Assembly: GCA_034003585.1 (NCBI GenBank) | Contig: JAVEYH010000007.1 | Span: 1-62,484 of the forward strand | Direction: 5' to 3' | Source of the DNA: JAPXSY01 sp034003585 | GTDB lineage: Bacteria > Verrucomicrobiota > Kiritimatiellia > RFP12 > UBA1067 | DNA: 62,484 bases | Shown: positions 7,044-16,240 of the stretch, one piece after another | How positions within the stretch are numbered: position 1 is the first letter of the stretch | Layout of the letters: each line of letters opens with the position of its first letter | Position numbers and translations under genes: made by a program | The notes under the pieces: generated by a model | The model's input: only the letters and a program-made list of their open reading frames with translations | What the model was told of the DNA's origin: nothing | Database searches by the model: none

Positions 7044-8357
7044 TTACCTAAACTCCTGCTTCCCTTCCTTTGGCCAGAACTTCGACGTGAGTTTGGAGGG
7101 GATGCCGGTCTCGCCGGGCTCAAAACAGTCGGCCAGGATCTGCCAGCCCAGATCGAGCGCCTTTTCGAGGGGGATGTTGACCGAGAGGTCCATCATCTCC
7201 TTTTCAAAGCGCTCGCCGTATTTGAGCAGCTTGCCGTCCCAGTCGCTCATGCGGAAGCCCATGGACTGCTTCTCCTGCGTCTCTTTGAACGAGGCGTAGA
7301 GCTTGATCATCGCGTCCATGATCGTGCGGTGGTCTTCGCGCGTGTCTTTGTTGACCTGCTGCTTGAGGCGGCTCAGCGAGCCGAAGGGCTCGATGCGGCC
7401 GTTGCGCAGGTAGAACTGGCCTTCGGTGATGTAGCCGGTGTTGTCCGGGACCGGATGGGTCACGTCGTCGCCGGGCATGGTGGTGACCGCCAGGATGGTG
7501 ATGGAGCCCGCGCCCTCGAAATCGACCGCCTTCTCATAGCGCGCGGCGAGCTGCGAGTAGAGGTCGCCCGGATAGCCGCGGTTGGAGGGGATCTGCTCCA
7601 TGGTGATGGCGATCTCCTTGAGCGCGTCGGCGAAGCTGGTCATGTCGGTGAGCAGCACCAGCACCTTCTTCCCCTGCAGGGCGAACTGCTCGGCCGCGGC
7701 CAGCGAGATATCCGGCACCAGCATGCACTCCACGATCGGGTCGGAGGCGGTGTGCACGAACATGACGGTGCGGGAGAGCGCGCCGCTCTCGTCCAGCGTG
7801 TCGCGGAAGGTGAGGTAGTCGTCGTATTTGAGCCCCATGCCGCCGAGGATGATGATGTCGACCTCGGCCTGCAGCGCGATACGCGCGAGCAGCGGATTGT
7901 AGGGCTCGCCGGCGCGGGCGAAGACCGGCAGCTTCTGCGATTCGACCAGCGAATTGAAGACGTCGATCATCGGGATGTTGGTGCGGACCATGTTGCGCGG
8001 CATGATGCGTTTGGCCGGGTTGACCGACGGCGTGCCGATGTCGATCAGGTTGTCGGTCAGCGCGGGGCCGTTGTCGCGCGGCACGGCGCTGCCGGTGAAG
8101 GTGCGGCCGAGCAGCGCGTCCGAAAACGGCACGCGCATGGGCGCGCCCAGAAACCGGACTTTGCCGTTGGTCGCGATGCCGCGCGCGCCGGTGAAGACCT
8201 GCAGCGTGACGGTGTCGCCGTCGAGCTTGATGACCTGCGCGAGCGAGGTGCCGGCGCGCGAGGTGACCTCGGCGAGTTCGCGGTATTTGACCCCCTGCGC
8301 GCGCAGCGTGATGACGCTGCCCGCGAGGTTGTCGATGGTGTGATAGACTTTATACAT
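7044..8357 (-). CDS. atpB: V-type ATP synthase subunit B (non-catalytic head subunit)
   Basis: 437 residues. It has the ATPase fold but no GxxxxGKT: the equivalent loop is FARAGEPYNPLLARIA, as in regulatory B subunits. ATG 8357 is chosen because it starts MYKVYHTI and lies inside the last codons of subunit A (8-base overlap), giving translational coupling; the frame upstream has no homology. It pairs with A to form the A3B3 hexamer. Confidence 0.95.
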   Translation of the reverse strand: MYKVYHTIDNLAGSVITLRAQGVKYRELAEVTSRAGTSLAQVIKLDGDTVTLQVFTGARGIATNGKVRFLGAPMRVPFSDALLGRTFTGSAVPRDNGPALTDNLIDIGTPSVNPAKRIMPRNMVRTNIPMIDVFNSLVESQKLPVFARAGEPYNPLLARIALQAEVDIIILGGMGLKYDDYLTFRDTLDESGALSRTVMFVHTASDPIVECMLVPDISLAAAEQFALQGKKVLVLLTDMTSFADALKEIAITMEQIPSNRGYPGDLYSQLAARYEKAVDFEGAGSITILAVTTMPGDDVTHPVPDNTGYITEGQFYLRNGRIEPFGSLSRLKQQVNKDTREDHRTIMDAMIKLYASFKETQEKQSMGFRMSDWDGKLLKYGERFEKEMMDLSVNIPLEKALDLGWQILADCFEPGETGIPSKLTSKFWPKEGKQEFR

Positions 8358-10092
8358 GGCGGGAGGTCTCCTCGATCCTCTTGACAATCGCATCGCGGCG
8401 GGAAGCGAAATCGGGCTGGTCCTGCGGCGTGTTGTTCCAGTCGATGCAGGCCTGGGTCAGGCCCTGGAAGAATTTGCGCGCCTCGTCTTTCTGTTTGAAG
8501 GGGTACGCGGCGAGCAGGGCCTTCTCGACCATGTCGAACATCGCGCGCTGGCGGTCGGCCGGCGTGGCGGCGTCGATGTCGCTGAAGGCGTTCTGCTGGA
8601 GGTACACCGCGTCGAGAAACTCGCTTTTCAGGTAGGCGATGAAGTCGTCGGTGCTGGTGCCTTCCTCGCCGACCACCTTCATCATCTGGGCCACGTCGTT
8701 GCCTTGGCGCAGGACCGCGCGCACCGGCTCGACGCGGTTCTTGTCGATGATGCTGGCGTAATGGCTCCAGCTTTCCAGCGGGTCGATGGCGGGATAGCGG
8801 CGCGCGTCGGAACGCGCGCGCGACAGGCCGTGGAACGCACCGACCACCTTGAGCGTGGCCTGGGTGACCGGCTCGTCGAAGTTGCCGCCCGCGGGCGAAA
8901 CCGTGCCGCCGATCGTGACCGAGCCGATCGAGCCGTCTTTGAGGCGCACCCGTCCGGCGCGCTCGTAAAAGTTGGCGATCAGGGATTCGAGATAGGCCGG
9001 GAAGGCTTCCTCGCCCGGGATCTCCTCCAGGCGGCCCGAGAGTTCGCGCAGGGCCTGGGCCCAGCGCGAGGTGGAGTCGGCCAGCAGCAGCACGTTCAGC
9101 CCCATCTGGCGGTAGTAGCCCGCGAGGGTCACGGCGGTGTAGACCGAGGCCTCGCGCGCCGCGACCGGCATCGACGAGGTGTTGCAGATGATGACCGTGC
9201 GGTCCATCAGCGGCTTCCCGGTGCGCGGGTCTTCCAACTCAGGGAATTCGCGCAGGGTCTCGACCACCTCGCCCGCGCGTTCGCCGCAGGCGGCGAGCAC
9301 CACGATGTCGACGTCCGCATAGCGCGAAGTGGTCTGCTGCAGCACGGTCTTGCCCGCGCCGAAGGGGCCGGGGATGCAGTAGGTGCCGCCCAGCGCGACC
9401 GGAAAAAAGGTGTCGATCGAGCGCACGCGCGTGGTCATCGTTTCCGTCGGTTTGAGCCGTTCCGCGAAACAGGTGATCGGCAGTTTGACCGGCCAGCGCT
9501 GCAGCATGCTGACGCGGTGATCCTTGCCTTCGGCGTCGGTCAGGACGGCGATCTCCTGCTCGACCGTGTAGTCGCCGGCGGCGGCGACCTGCTTCACGGT
9601 GTACGCGCCGCGGAAGGCGAAGGGCACCATGATGCGGTGCTGGAAGACGCCTTCCGGAACGGTGCCGAGCGTTTCCCCGGCGCTCACGCGGTCGCCCGGC
9701 CGGGCGACGGGGGTGAACGCCCAGCGCGTTTCGCGGTTCAGGGCTTGGAGGTAGGTGCCGCGCTGCAGGAAAAAGCCGCACTGCTCGGCGAGCTGGGGCA
9801 GAGGGTTCTGCAAACCGTCGTAGATCTGTTTGAGCAGGCCCGGCCCGAGTTCCGCCGCCAGCAGGTTGCCGGTGAAGGAGACGGTGTCGCCGACCTGAAG
9901 ATCGCGCGTGTCTTCGAACACCTGGAGATCCGCCTGGCGGCCGCGGATGCGGACGATCTCGCTCATCAGCCGCTGGGCGGCGCCGTCCTGCCCGATGCAG
10001 GCGTACCCGACCTCGTTCTGCGCGACCGCGCCGTCGAACGCGACGGTGATCATGTTGCCGTTGACGCCGACAATTTTTCCTGTCGTTTCCAT
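8350..10092 (-). CDS. atpA: V-type ATP synthase subunit A (catalytic)
   Basis: 580 residues. N-terminal beta-barrel, the bulge domain typical of A subunits (about 110-200), then the nucleotide-binding domain with Walker A GPFGAGKT and downstream catalytic loop elements (ACGERAGE, LADSTSRWAQALRE). ATG 10092 (METTGKIVGV) is preferred because it starts the barrel; upstream codons overlap the preceding gene without homology. The operon order E, C-like, A, B, D, I, K is that of Chlamydiae and Bacteroidetes, unlike the NtpI-K-E-C-F-A-B-G-D order of enterococci. Confidence 0.96.
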   Translation of the reverse strand: METTGKIVGVNGNMITVAFDGAVAQNEVGYACIGQDGAAQRLMSEIVRIRGRQADLQVFEDTRDLQVGDTVSFTGNLLAAELGPGLLKQIYDGLQNPLPQLAEQCGFFLQRGTYLQALNRETRWAFTPVARPGDRVSAGETLGTVPEGVFQHRIMVPFAFRGAYTVKQVAAAGDYTVEQEIAVLTDAEGKDHRVSMLQRWPVKLPITCFAERLKPTETMTTRVRSIDTFFPVALGGTYCIPGPFGAGKTVLQQTTSRYADVDIVVLAACGERAGEVVETLREFPELEDPRTGKPLMDRTVIICNTSSMPVAAREASVYTAVTLAGYYRQMGLNVLLLADSTSRWAQALRELSGRLEEIPGEEAFPAYLESLIANFYERAGRVRLKDGSIGSVTIGGTVSPAGGNFDEPVTQATLKVVGAFHGLSRARSDARRYPAIDPLESWSHYASIIDKNRVEPVRAVLRQGNDVAQMMKVVGEEGTSTDDFIAYLKSEFLDAVYLQQNAFSDIDAATPADRQRAMFDMVEKALLAAYPFKQKDEARKFFQGLTQACIDWNNTPQDQPDFASRRDAIVKRIEETSRHV

Positions 10093-10120
10093 AAGCTTGT
10101 TTCCGTAAGGGGGCAAGGGG

Positions 10121-10654
10121 TCATTCGCCCGTGTTGAACGTGAGAGGGATTTCCGTGAGACGGTCAAACGCGGCCTGGCCCGGTTCGGGTGTCAGGGCCG
10201 TCCAGCGGACGAGGATCGCGAGTTTCACGGCGTAGGCGAAGACCCCGCGCACATCGAGCGGGTCCGGGCCCTGCAGCTCTTCGGCGATCTGCCAGCGGAT
10301 GAGGTCAAGGGCCTTTTCGCGCCGCAGGGGGTCGGGCTCGTCGAAAGCGTCCTCGACCAGGGTTTCGATGAACGTGTCGCAACCCTGCGCCGGCCGCAGC
10401 CACGGGTCGGGTTCGGTGCCGGTCCGCCGCGCGCGTTGCCGCGCGACCTCATTGCGCAGGATCGTGTCGCGGTCACGCCAGGCGGTGACATACGGGTGTC
10501 CGCACGGCGTGTTGTGCAGGAGGGCTTCGGCCGCGGCCGCGTCGGCTGCGCCGAGCTGGTCCCGGCAGGCCTCTAAAAACGGTTCGGGCGCAAGCGCCGG
10601 CGGCGAGTCGAACCGCAGCAGGGGCAGGCTGGCAAGTAGATAGAGGGCGCTCAT
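10121..10654 (-). CDS. V-ATPase-associated protein, DUF2764-like (probable C-subunit equivalent)
   Basis: 177 residues, helical, no membrane segment. It opens with YLLASLPLL and ends with a conserved-looking helical segment (DVRGVFAYAVKLAILVRW). In Chlamydiae and Bacteroidetes a DUF2764 protein occupies exactly this place between E and A and is thought to stand in for subunit C. Family assignment here rests on position, length and the N-terminal pattern rather than a database match. Its ATG overlaps the stop of subunit E by four bases. Confidence 0.7.
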   Translation of the reverse strand: MSALYLLASLPLLRFDSPPALAPEPFLEACRDQLGAADAAAAEALLHNTPCGHPYVTAWRDRDTILRNEVARQRARRTGTEPDPWLRPAQGCDTFIETLVEDAFDEPDPLRREKALDLIRWQIAEELQGPDPLDVRGVFAYAVKLAILVRWTALTPEPGQAAFDRLTEIPLTFNTGE

Positions 10655-11241
10655 GGCTTCATCAGCGCCGCCAGGCGCGGGCGGAGCTGTTTGGCGAGGG
10701 CCTCGGCGACGGCCGCGCCGGTAAAGGTGTGCTCGATGCGGCCGTTGGCGAGCCGCAGCCGGAATCCGGCGCCGGCCGTCTCATCGGTCACGACCGTGAC
10801 ACCGTTGGCCGCTTCCGCGGCGAACTTCGCGCGCAGTGTGTCCGTCAGCTTGGCGGCGGCCGCCACCTCGATTCCGCCTTTGGCGCCGAGATGGGCGCGG
10901 ACCGCCTCCGCCGCGAGGCCGGCGACCAGGCCGGGGTCGGCGTCAAAAACGGCGCGGACCTGGTCGGCCAGCACGTTCTCCAGAAGCCGGGTGACCGCCT
11001 TTTCGACTTTCATCACGGTGTCGCGCGCGGCTTGCCGCATGGTCGCTTCCGCGCGGCGTTCAAACGCCTCCGCCTCCTGGCGGGCCTCGGCCTGGCGTTT
11101 GTCCGCTTCCGCCTTTGCCGCATCCAGAAGCGATTTGGCCTGCGCGCGCGCTTCCGCGAGCAGGGCGTCCGCCTCGGCCCGGGCCTTGTCCACGCCGTCG
11201 CGTTGAATCTTCTCCAACAAGTGCTGCAAGTCGTTTGTCAT
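10651..11241 (-). CDS. atpE: V-type ATP synthase subunit E (peripheral stalk)
   Basis: 196 residues. The long N-terminal helix (about 1-95) is rich in Ala, Glu, Arg and Lys with the right-handed coiled-coil pattern of E subunits; the C-terminal globular part (about 100-196) caps the head. ATG 11241 has a good ribosome binding site (AGGTGAGG). First gene of the operon; a sigma-70-like promoter lies about 70-100 bases upstream. Confidence 0.88.
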   Translation of the reverse strand: MTNDLQHLLEKIQRDGVDKARAEADALLAEARAQAKSLLDAAKAEADKRQAEARQEAEAFERRAEATMRQAARDTVMKVEKAVTRLLENVLADQVRAVFDADPGLVAGLAAEAVRAHLGAKGGIEVAAAAKLTDTLRAKFAAEAANGVTVVTDETAGAGFRLRLANGRIEHTFTGAAVAEALAKQLRPRLAALMKP

Positions 11242-11313
11242 AACCTCACCTGATAAGACGGCGCCCGCATGGTCCCGGACGCATCCGTTCCATTTGTGCC
11301 GCAAACCCGTTTA

Positions 11314-11343
11314 ACAATAATGAAGGGATGGGGCGCGGGTCAA
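11314..11343 (-). promoter_or_regulatory. Promoter of the V-ATPase operon
   Basis: Minus strand -35 TTGACC (11338-11343), 18-base spacer, -10 TATTGT (11314-11319). It predicts a leader of about 65 bases before the subunit E start codon. Confidence 0.7.
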
Positions 11344-11397
11344 GAACGAATCGATACTGGATAAGCGATATCGCGCGCTGGCTGCGGAAAAGATCGG

Positions 11398-11426
11398 TTG
11401 ACGCCCGTGGGGGGCCTCCGTACACT
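11398..11426 (+). promoter_or_regulatory. Promoter of uvrA
   Basis: -35 TTGACG (11398-11403), 17-base spacer, -10 TACACT (11421-11426). It places the transcript start near 11433, which supports the downstream uvrA start at 11518 and argues against the longer open frame that begins at 11398. I see no obvious SOS-box palindrome at this promoter. Confidence 0.75.
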
Positions 11427-11517
11427 TCCCCCCCGTCCGGAGAGCAGGCGGCGGTGGCGGACGCGGATGGTCTCCGGGGGCCAGCCGGGGGCAGGCCTGC
11501 CCGGCGCGGTGATGTTC

Positions 11518-14346
11518 ATGACAGATATCCTCATCAGCGGCGCGCGGCAGCATAATCTCAAGAACGTCGATGTGCGCATCCCGCGCGATTCGCTCACGGT
11601 GATCACCGGGCTCAGCGGCTCCGGCAAATCCTCCCTGGCGTTCGACACGCTCTATGCCGAGGGGCAGCGGCGCTATGTCGAGAGTCTTTCGGCCTATGCG
11701 CGGCAGTTTCTGGACCAGATGCAGAAGCCCGACGTGGACCATATCGAAGGGCTGTCGCCCGCGATCGCGATCGAGCAGCGGACCTCCGGCGGGAATCCGC
11801 GTTCCGTCGTGGCCACGGTGACGGAGATCCACGATTACCTGCGCCTGCTGTACGGCAGCGTCGGGCAGGCGCACTGTCCCGCGTGCGGCAAACCGGTGGG
11901 GCGGCAGAGCGCGGAGCAGATCGTGGACCGCCTGTTGGGCGAGCCGGCGGGAAGCAAGCTGATTCTGCTGGCGCCCTGGGTGCGGGGCCGGAAGGGGCGG
12001 CACGAGGAGGTGTTCGAGGCGGCCCGGCGCCAGGGGTTTGCCCGCATCCGTGTGGACGGGCGCCTGTCCGCGTTGGACGCGGTGCCGCGTCTGGAAAAGA
12101 ACAAAGCGCACACGCTTGAGGTGGTGGTGGACCGGCTGGTGGCGGGAGACGGGGTGCGCGCGCGGCTCACCGATTCGGTCGAATTGGGGCTCAAACAGGG
12201 TAACGGGCTCATTCAGGTGCAGGTGGCCCGGCCGGACGGCAAGACACGCGAGGAGACGTTTTCCGAAAAGAACGCCTGTCCGGATTGCGGAATCAGCTTC
12301 GAAGAGCTGAAGCCGCGGTCGTTCTCCTTCAACAGCCCGTATGGCGCCTGTCCGGTTTGCGCGGGGCTGGGCGCGCGGTTGGTTTTTGATGAGGAGAGGG
12401 TGGTGCCGGATCCATCCCTGTCGCTGGCCGGGGGCGCGATCCAGCCCTGGCGCCACGGCGGGTTCCGCATGGTGGTCTACTACAAACACCTCACCAAGGC
12501 GCTGGCCGCGGCGTACGGGGTGGATCTGGACACGCCGTACCGGGACCTGCCCGAGCGGTTCCGCCGCATTCTTCTGCACGGCACCGGCGAGGAACCGGTG
12601 GCGCTGCGGTTCTGGATGCGCGGCGCCTGGCGCAAGACCGAGAAGCCGTTCGAGGGCGTGCTGCCGAGTCTGGCGCGGCGCTACAGCGAGTCGGAGTTTG
12701 ACGAGGTGCGCGAAAAACTGCGGCAATACATGAGCCGTCAGACCTGCCCCGCCTGTCAGGGCGCGCGTCTGCGTCCCGAAGCCCGCGCCTGCACCGTGGC
12801 GGGCCGTTCGCTGGTGGAGGTGATGGCCATGACGGTCCGGCAGGGGGTGGCGTTTTTCGGCGAACTGAAGCTGGATGCGGCGCAGGCGGCGGCGGTCTCC
12901 GAGGTGTTGAAGGAGATCCGCCGCCGGCTCGCGTTCCTTTCGGATGTGGGGCTCGATTACCTCTCGCTCGACCGGGAGAGCTCGACCCTCTCGGGCGGCG
13001 AGATGCAGCGCATCCGGCTGGCCACGCAGATCGGGTCCGGGCTGGTCGGCGTGCTGTATGTGCTGGACGAGCCGACGATCGGTCTTCATCCGCGCGACAA
13101 CGAGCGGCTCATCGGCATGCTGCGCCGGCTGCAGCGGCGCGGCAACACCGTGGTGATCGTCGAGCATGACGAGGAGATGATCCGGACGGCGGACCACATT
13201 GTGGATTTGGGGCCCGGGGCCGGGCGTCAGGGAGGCGAGGTGGTGTATCAGGGCGGGGTGGAAGGGCTGCTGGCCTGCGGCCAGTCCCTGACGGCCGATT
13301 ACCTGGCCGGGCGCAAGCGGATCGCGATCCCCGCGGCGCGCGTCCGGCCGGGCCCGGCCCGGCTCACCATCAGGGGGGCCGCGGAAAACAACCTCCGGAA
13401 CATCGACGTGGAGATCCCGCTCGGTTGCTTCGTCTGCGTGACGGGAGTCTCCGGTTCCGGCAAATCCACACTGGTGGGCGAGATTCTCAAGAACCACCTG
13501 TTCCGCCATTTTTACGGTTCCAAAGCGCGCGTGGGGGCCTTCAGGAAGATCACCGGGGTCGAAGGGATCGACAACGTCATCGAGATCGATCAGAGCCCGA
13601 TCGGGCGCACGCCCCGCAGCAACCCCGTCACCTACACCGGGGCCTTCACGCCAATCCGCGGCCTGTTCGCCGCCACGCCCGCGGCCAAGGTGCGCGGGTA
13701 CGGTCCGGGGCGTTTCAGCTTCAACGTCAAGGGCGGCCGGTGCGAAGTGTGCAAGGGGGACGGGGTGCGCTGTCTGGAAATGCACTTTCTGCCGGACGTG
13801 TATGTGACCTGCGAGCAGTGCGGCGGGCAGCGTTACAACAAAGAGACCCTGGAGGTCCGGTACGGCGGCCGGAGCATCGCCGAGGTGCTGGAGATGACCG
13901 TAGACGAGGCGCTCGAATTCTTTGCGCCGGTGCCGGCGGTCGCCAACAAGCTGCGGACCCTATCCGAAGTCGGGTTGGGATACATCCATTTGGGCCAGGC
14001 GTCGACGACCCTCTCGGGGGGCGAGGCGCAGCGCATCAAGCTGGCCGCCGAACTGTCGAAGCGCGCGACCGGCCGGACGCTGTATCTGTTGGACGAGCCG
14101 ACGACTGGCCTGCACTTCGCGGATATTCACAAGCTGCTGGACCTGCTGCTGCGGTTGCGCGAATCCGGCAACACGGTGGTGGTGATCGAGCATAATCCGG
14201 ATGTGATCAAATGCGCGGATCACCTCATCGATCTCGGTCCGGGCGGGGGGGACGAGGGCGGGCGGCTGGTTGCCGCCGGCACGCCGGAGGAGGTCGCCGC
14301 CTGTCCGGAATCCGTGACGGGGCTCTTTCTGAAGCGGCATCTGTGA
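11518..14346 (+). CDS. uvrA: Excinuclease ABC subunit A
   Basis: 942 residues, full length for UvrA. Two ABC ATPase modules, each split by zinc modules: Walker A1 GLSGSGKSS at 31-39, signature SGGEMQRIRLATQ in module I, Walker A2 GVSGSGKST, signature SGGEAQRIKLA and Walker B LYLLDEPTTGLH in module II. Zinc cysteines are visible in CPACG, CPDCG, CPVC, CPACQG and the finger CEVCKGDG ... CEQCGG. It recognises DNA damage with UvrB in nucleotide excision repair. ATG 11518 starts the conserved MTDILISGARQHNLKN; ATG 11512 two codons earlier is an alternative. Confidence 0.97.
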   Translation: MTDILISGARQHNLKNVDVRIPRDSLTVITGLSGSGKSSLAFDTLYAEGQRRYVESLSAYARQFLDQMQKPDVDHIEGLSPAIAIEQRTSGGNPRSVVATVTEIHDYLRLLYGSVGQAHCPACGKPVGRQSAEQIVDRLLGEPAGSKLILLAPWVRGRKGRHEEVFEAARRQGFARIRVDGRLSALDAVPRLEKNKAHTLEVVVDRLVAGDGVRARLTDSVELGLKQGNGLIQVQVARPDGKTREETFSEKNACPDCGISFEELKPRSFSFNSPYGACPVCAGLGARLVFDEERVVPDPSLSLAGGAIQPWRHGGFRMVVYYKHLTKALAAAYGVDLDTPYRDLPERFRRILLHGTGEEPVALRFWMRGAWRKTEKPFEGVLPSLARRYSESEFDEVREKLRQYMSRQTCPACQGARLRPEARACTVAGRSLVEVMAMTVRQGVAFFGELKLDAAQAAAVSEVLKEIRRRLAFLSDVGLDYLSLDRESSTLSGGEMQRIRLATQIGSGLVGVLYVLDEPTIGLHPRDNERLIGMLRRLQRRGNTVVIVEHDEEMIRTADHIVDLGPGAGRQGGEVVYQGGVEGLLACGQSLTADYLAGRKRIAIPAARVRPGPARLTIRGAAENNLRNIDVEIPLGCFVCVTGVSGSGKSTLVGEILKNHLFRHFYGSKARVGAFRKITGVEGIDNVIEIDQSPIGRTPRSNPVTYTGAFTPIRGLFAATPAAKVRGYGPGRFSFNVKGGRCEVCKGDGVRCLEMHFLPDVYVTCEQCGGQRYNKETLEVRYGGRSIAEVLEMTVDEALEFFAPVPAVANKLRTLSEVGLGYIHLGQASTTLSGGEAQRIKLAAELSKRATGRTLYLLDEPTTGLHFADIHKLLDLLLRLRESGNTVVVIEHNPDVIKCADHLIDLGPGGGDEGGRLVAAGTPEEVAACPESVTGLFLKRHL

Positions 14347-14362
14347 GGCGTGCAGCCGGGGG

Positions 14363-15153
14363 TTACGGTTGGCCCGGGGCAGCGGGCGGGGGAGACGTCG
14401 CGGTCACGGGTTTCCCCTGTTCCCGGCGCCACAGGTTCCGGAAGACCGCGCCGCAGACGGGGATGGAGAGCAGGTAGAGGATGCCGATGATCCCCAGGGT
14501 CAGCCAGAACTGGGAGACGAGCATGCCGATCAGGAACATGACGGTCAGCAGCACCGGCATCAGGTAGCGGGGCGGCACATGCAGGCTTTTGGCGGAGAGG
14601 GTCGGAAAGCGGCTGGCCATGAGGATGCCGCAGAGCAGCAGCATCCCGCCCCCGATCCAGGGGGATTGCAGGAAGGGCGACCCGGTGTGGAGCTGCCAGA
14701 TCGCTGGCGTCAGGACGAGCCCCGCGCCGCCGGGCGCCGGCAGACCCATGAAGAAATGTTTCCAGTGCGGCTGGGTCGGGCCGCCGTCGAGCATGATGTT
14801 GAACCGCGCGAGGCGGAAGGCGCAGCACATGGCGTAGAACAGCGCCAGCGCCCAGAACAGGCCGCGGAACGGGTAGGCCGCGCTGTCGCGCGCGACGGCC
14901 TCCATCAGCCAGAAGTAGACGAAAAGGGCCGGTGCCACGCCGAAGCTCACGAAATCGGCGAGGGAGTCCAGCTCCGCGCCGAGTCTGGACGTGGCGCGCA
15001 GCATGCGCGCCACCCGGCCGTCCAAGCCGTCCAGCACGCACGCGATGATGATCGCGATCACGGCGTTGCGGCCATGTCCCTCCTGCCCGCTGCAACTGTA
15101 CCGGATCGAGGTGATGCCGCTCGCCGCCGCCATCAGCGTGACGAGGTTCGGGA
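14363..15153 (-). CDS. pssA: CDP-diacylglycerol--serine O-phosphatidyltransferase (5' end lost in gap)
   Basis: About 263 residues are visible; the N-terminus runs into the N gap. The CDP-alcohol phosphotransferase motif is complete: DGLDGRVARML followed by GAELDSLAD, with the four catalytic/metal Asp residues. About seven hydrophobic helices follow, ending in a Pro-rich tail. It makes phosphatidylserine from CDP-diacylglycerol and serine at the membrane. The reading starts at PNLVTL, a motif near the N-terminus of this family, so few residues are missing. Confidence 0.9.
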
Positions 15154-15253
15154 NNNNNNNNNNNNNNNNNNNNNNNNNNNNNNNNNNNNNNNNNNNNNNN
15201 NNNNNNNNNNNNNNNNNNNNNNNNNNNNNNNNNNNNNNNNNNNNNNNNNNNNN
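15154..15253. other. Assembly gap of 100 N
   Basis: A run of exactly 100 N, the conventional placeholder for a gap of unknown size. It interrupts the 5' end of pssA and the 3' end of the upstream reading frame, so true distance and content are unknown. Confidence 0.99.
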
Positions 15254-15357
15254 TAGGCCAGCAGCACCCCCGGCAAGCCCAGCGGAAGCCGGATCCATGC
15301 GAGGAGCAGGGCGATCCCTGCGGCCGCGAACACCCAAACGCGGCCCTCCGGGTGCAT
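15254..15357 (-). CDS. Probable phosphatidylserine decarboxylase, N-terminal fragment cut by gap
   Basis: Only 34 residues are readable from ATG 15357 before the gap: a short charged start (MHPEGRVW) and one hydrophobic helix (FAAAGIALLLAWIRLPLGLP). Phosphatidylserine decarboxylase genes are commonly just upstream of pssA and begin with such a membrane helix followed by a short motif and the catalytic domain, which would lie in the gap. The call is by position and topology only; GTG 15399 is an alternative start. Confidence 0.4.
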
Positions 15358-15551
15358 CCGGGGGAAAAGAAAGCGTTTGCAGGATAAGTCCGGTGTGCTC
15401 ACAAGAGAAAACCCCAATAAAAGAATGCAGTATGTCACGAGACGGGGGCCAATGCAAGAGCGGAGCGAAACCGCGCGGCCGCAATCTGCCGCGGGCAGGG
15501 GGGCGCGAGGGGTTCGCGTTTTCGATGCAGGCGGCAAAGAAAGATTTCACA

Positions 15552-15580
15552 TTGCGTCGCGCGCACGCATCTGATACAGT
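15552..15580 (+). promoter_or_regulatory. Promoter of the adk-map-ribosomal protein operon
   Basis: -35 TTGCGT (15552-15557), 17-base spacer, -10 TACAGT (15575-15580). The predicted start is about five bases before the adk ATG, and no Shine-Dalgarno sequence is visible, so adk may be translated from a nearly leaderless mRNA. Confidence 0.65.
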
Positions 15581-15592
15581 TACGCACTCGCA

Positions 15593-16240
15593 ATGAGAAT
15601 TGTCGTTCTTCTGGGTGGACCGGGTTCGGGAAAAGGCACCATCGCCAGCCGGCTGATGGCTGCGGACCGCGCGTTCCGTCATGTTTCGAGCGGGGATCTT
15701 CTGCGTGAGGCGGTGCGGCTTCAAACGGACGCGGGACGCGAGGCGGACGGGTATATGAAGCGGGGCGAACTGGTGCCGGACGGGCTGATCGCCGCGATGA
15801 TCCGGGAATGGATGAAGCGGTCCGGCGAGGAGGCAAACACCCTGCTGTTGGACGGATTCCCCCGTACGGTGCGGCAGGCCGAGATTCTGGATGAGACCGT
15901 GGCCGCTTGCGGGGCCGTGCTCTCCGCGGCCGTGCTGCTTGAGGTGGACGACGCGATCCTGTTCGACCGGATCGCCGGGCGGCGCGGTTGTCCGGCGTGC
16001 GGGGCGGGATATCACGTGACGAATATCCCGCCGAAGCGGGAGGGCGTGTGCGATGTGTGCGGGAGCGCGCTGGTGATCCGGAAAGACGACAATCCCGAGA
16101 CGGTGCGGAACCGCCTGGAGGTGTACCGGAGCCAGACGCTTCCCCTGATTGATTTTTACCAGGCGCGCGGCGTGTTGCGGCGGGTGGCCGGCACGGGGCC
16201 GATCGAGGGGATTGCGGATCGGGTCAGGCGCGCGATATGA
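15593..16240 (+). CDS. adk: Adenylate kinase
   Basis: 215 residues, long-form enzyme. P-loop GGPGSGKG at 8-15; NMP-binding region with SSGDLLR; DGFPRT motif; LID domain with a four-cysteine zinc site (CPACG ... CDVCG); C-terminal RLEVYRSQTLPL. It interconverts ATP+AMP and 2 ADP. It heads the operon, with a promoter directly upstream; secY, which usually precedes adk, is absent here. Its stop overlaps the map start (ATGA). Confidence 0.97.
   Translation: MRIVVLLGGPGSGKGTIASRLMAADRAFRHVSSGDLLREAVRLQTDAGREADGYMKRGELVPDGLIAAMIREWMKRSGEEANTLLLDGFPRTVRQAEILDETVAACGAVLSAAVLLEVDDAILFDRIAGRRGCPACGAGYHVTNIPPKREGVCDVCGSALVIRKDDNPETVRNRLEVYRSQTLPLIDFYQARGVLRRVAGTGPIEGIADRVRRAI

Noticed and set aside
8356..10137. 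Plus-strand frame of 593 codons opposite subunit A
   Set aside because: Antisense to a certain gene, composition typical of a shadow frame.
11311..13785. Minus-strand frame of 824 codons opposite uvrA
   Set aside because: uvrA is certain on the plus strand; the antisense frame has His/Arg/Pro-rich shadow composition.
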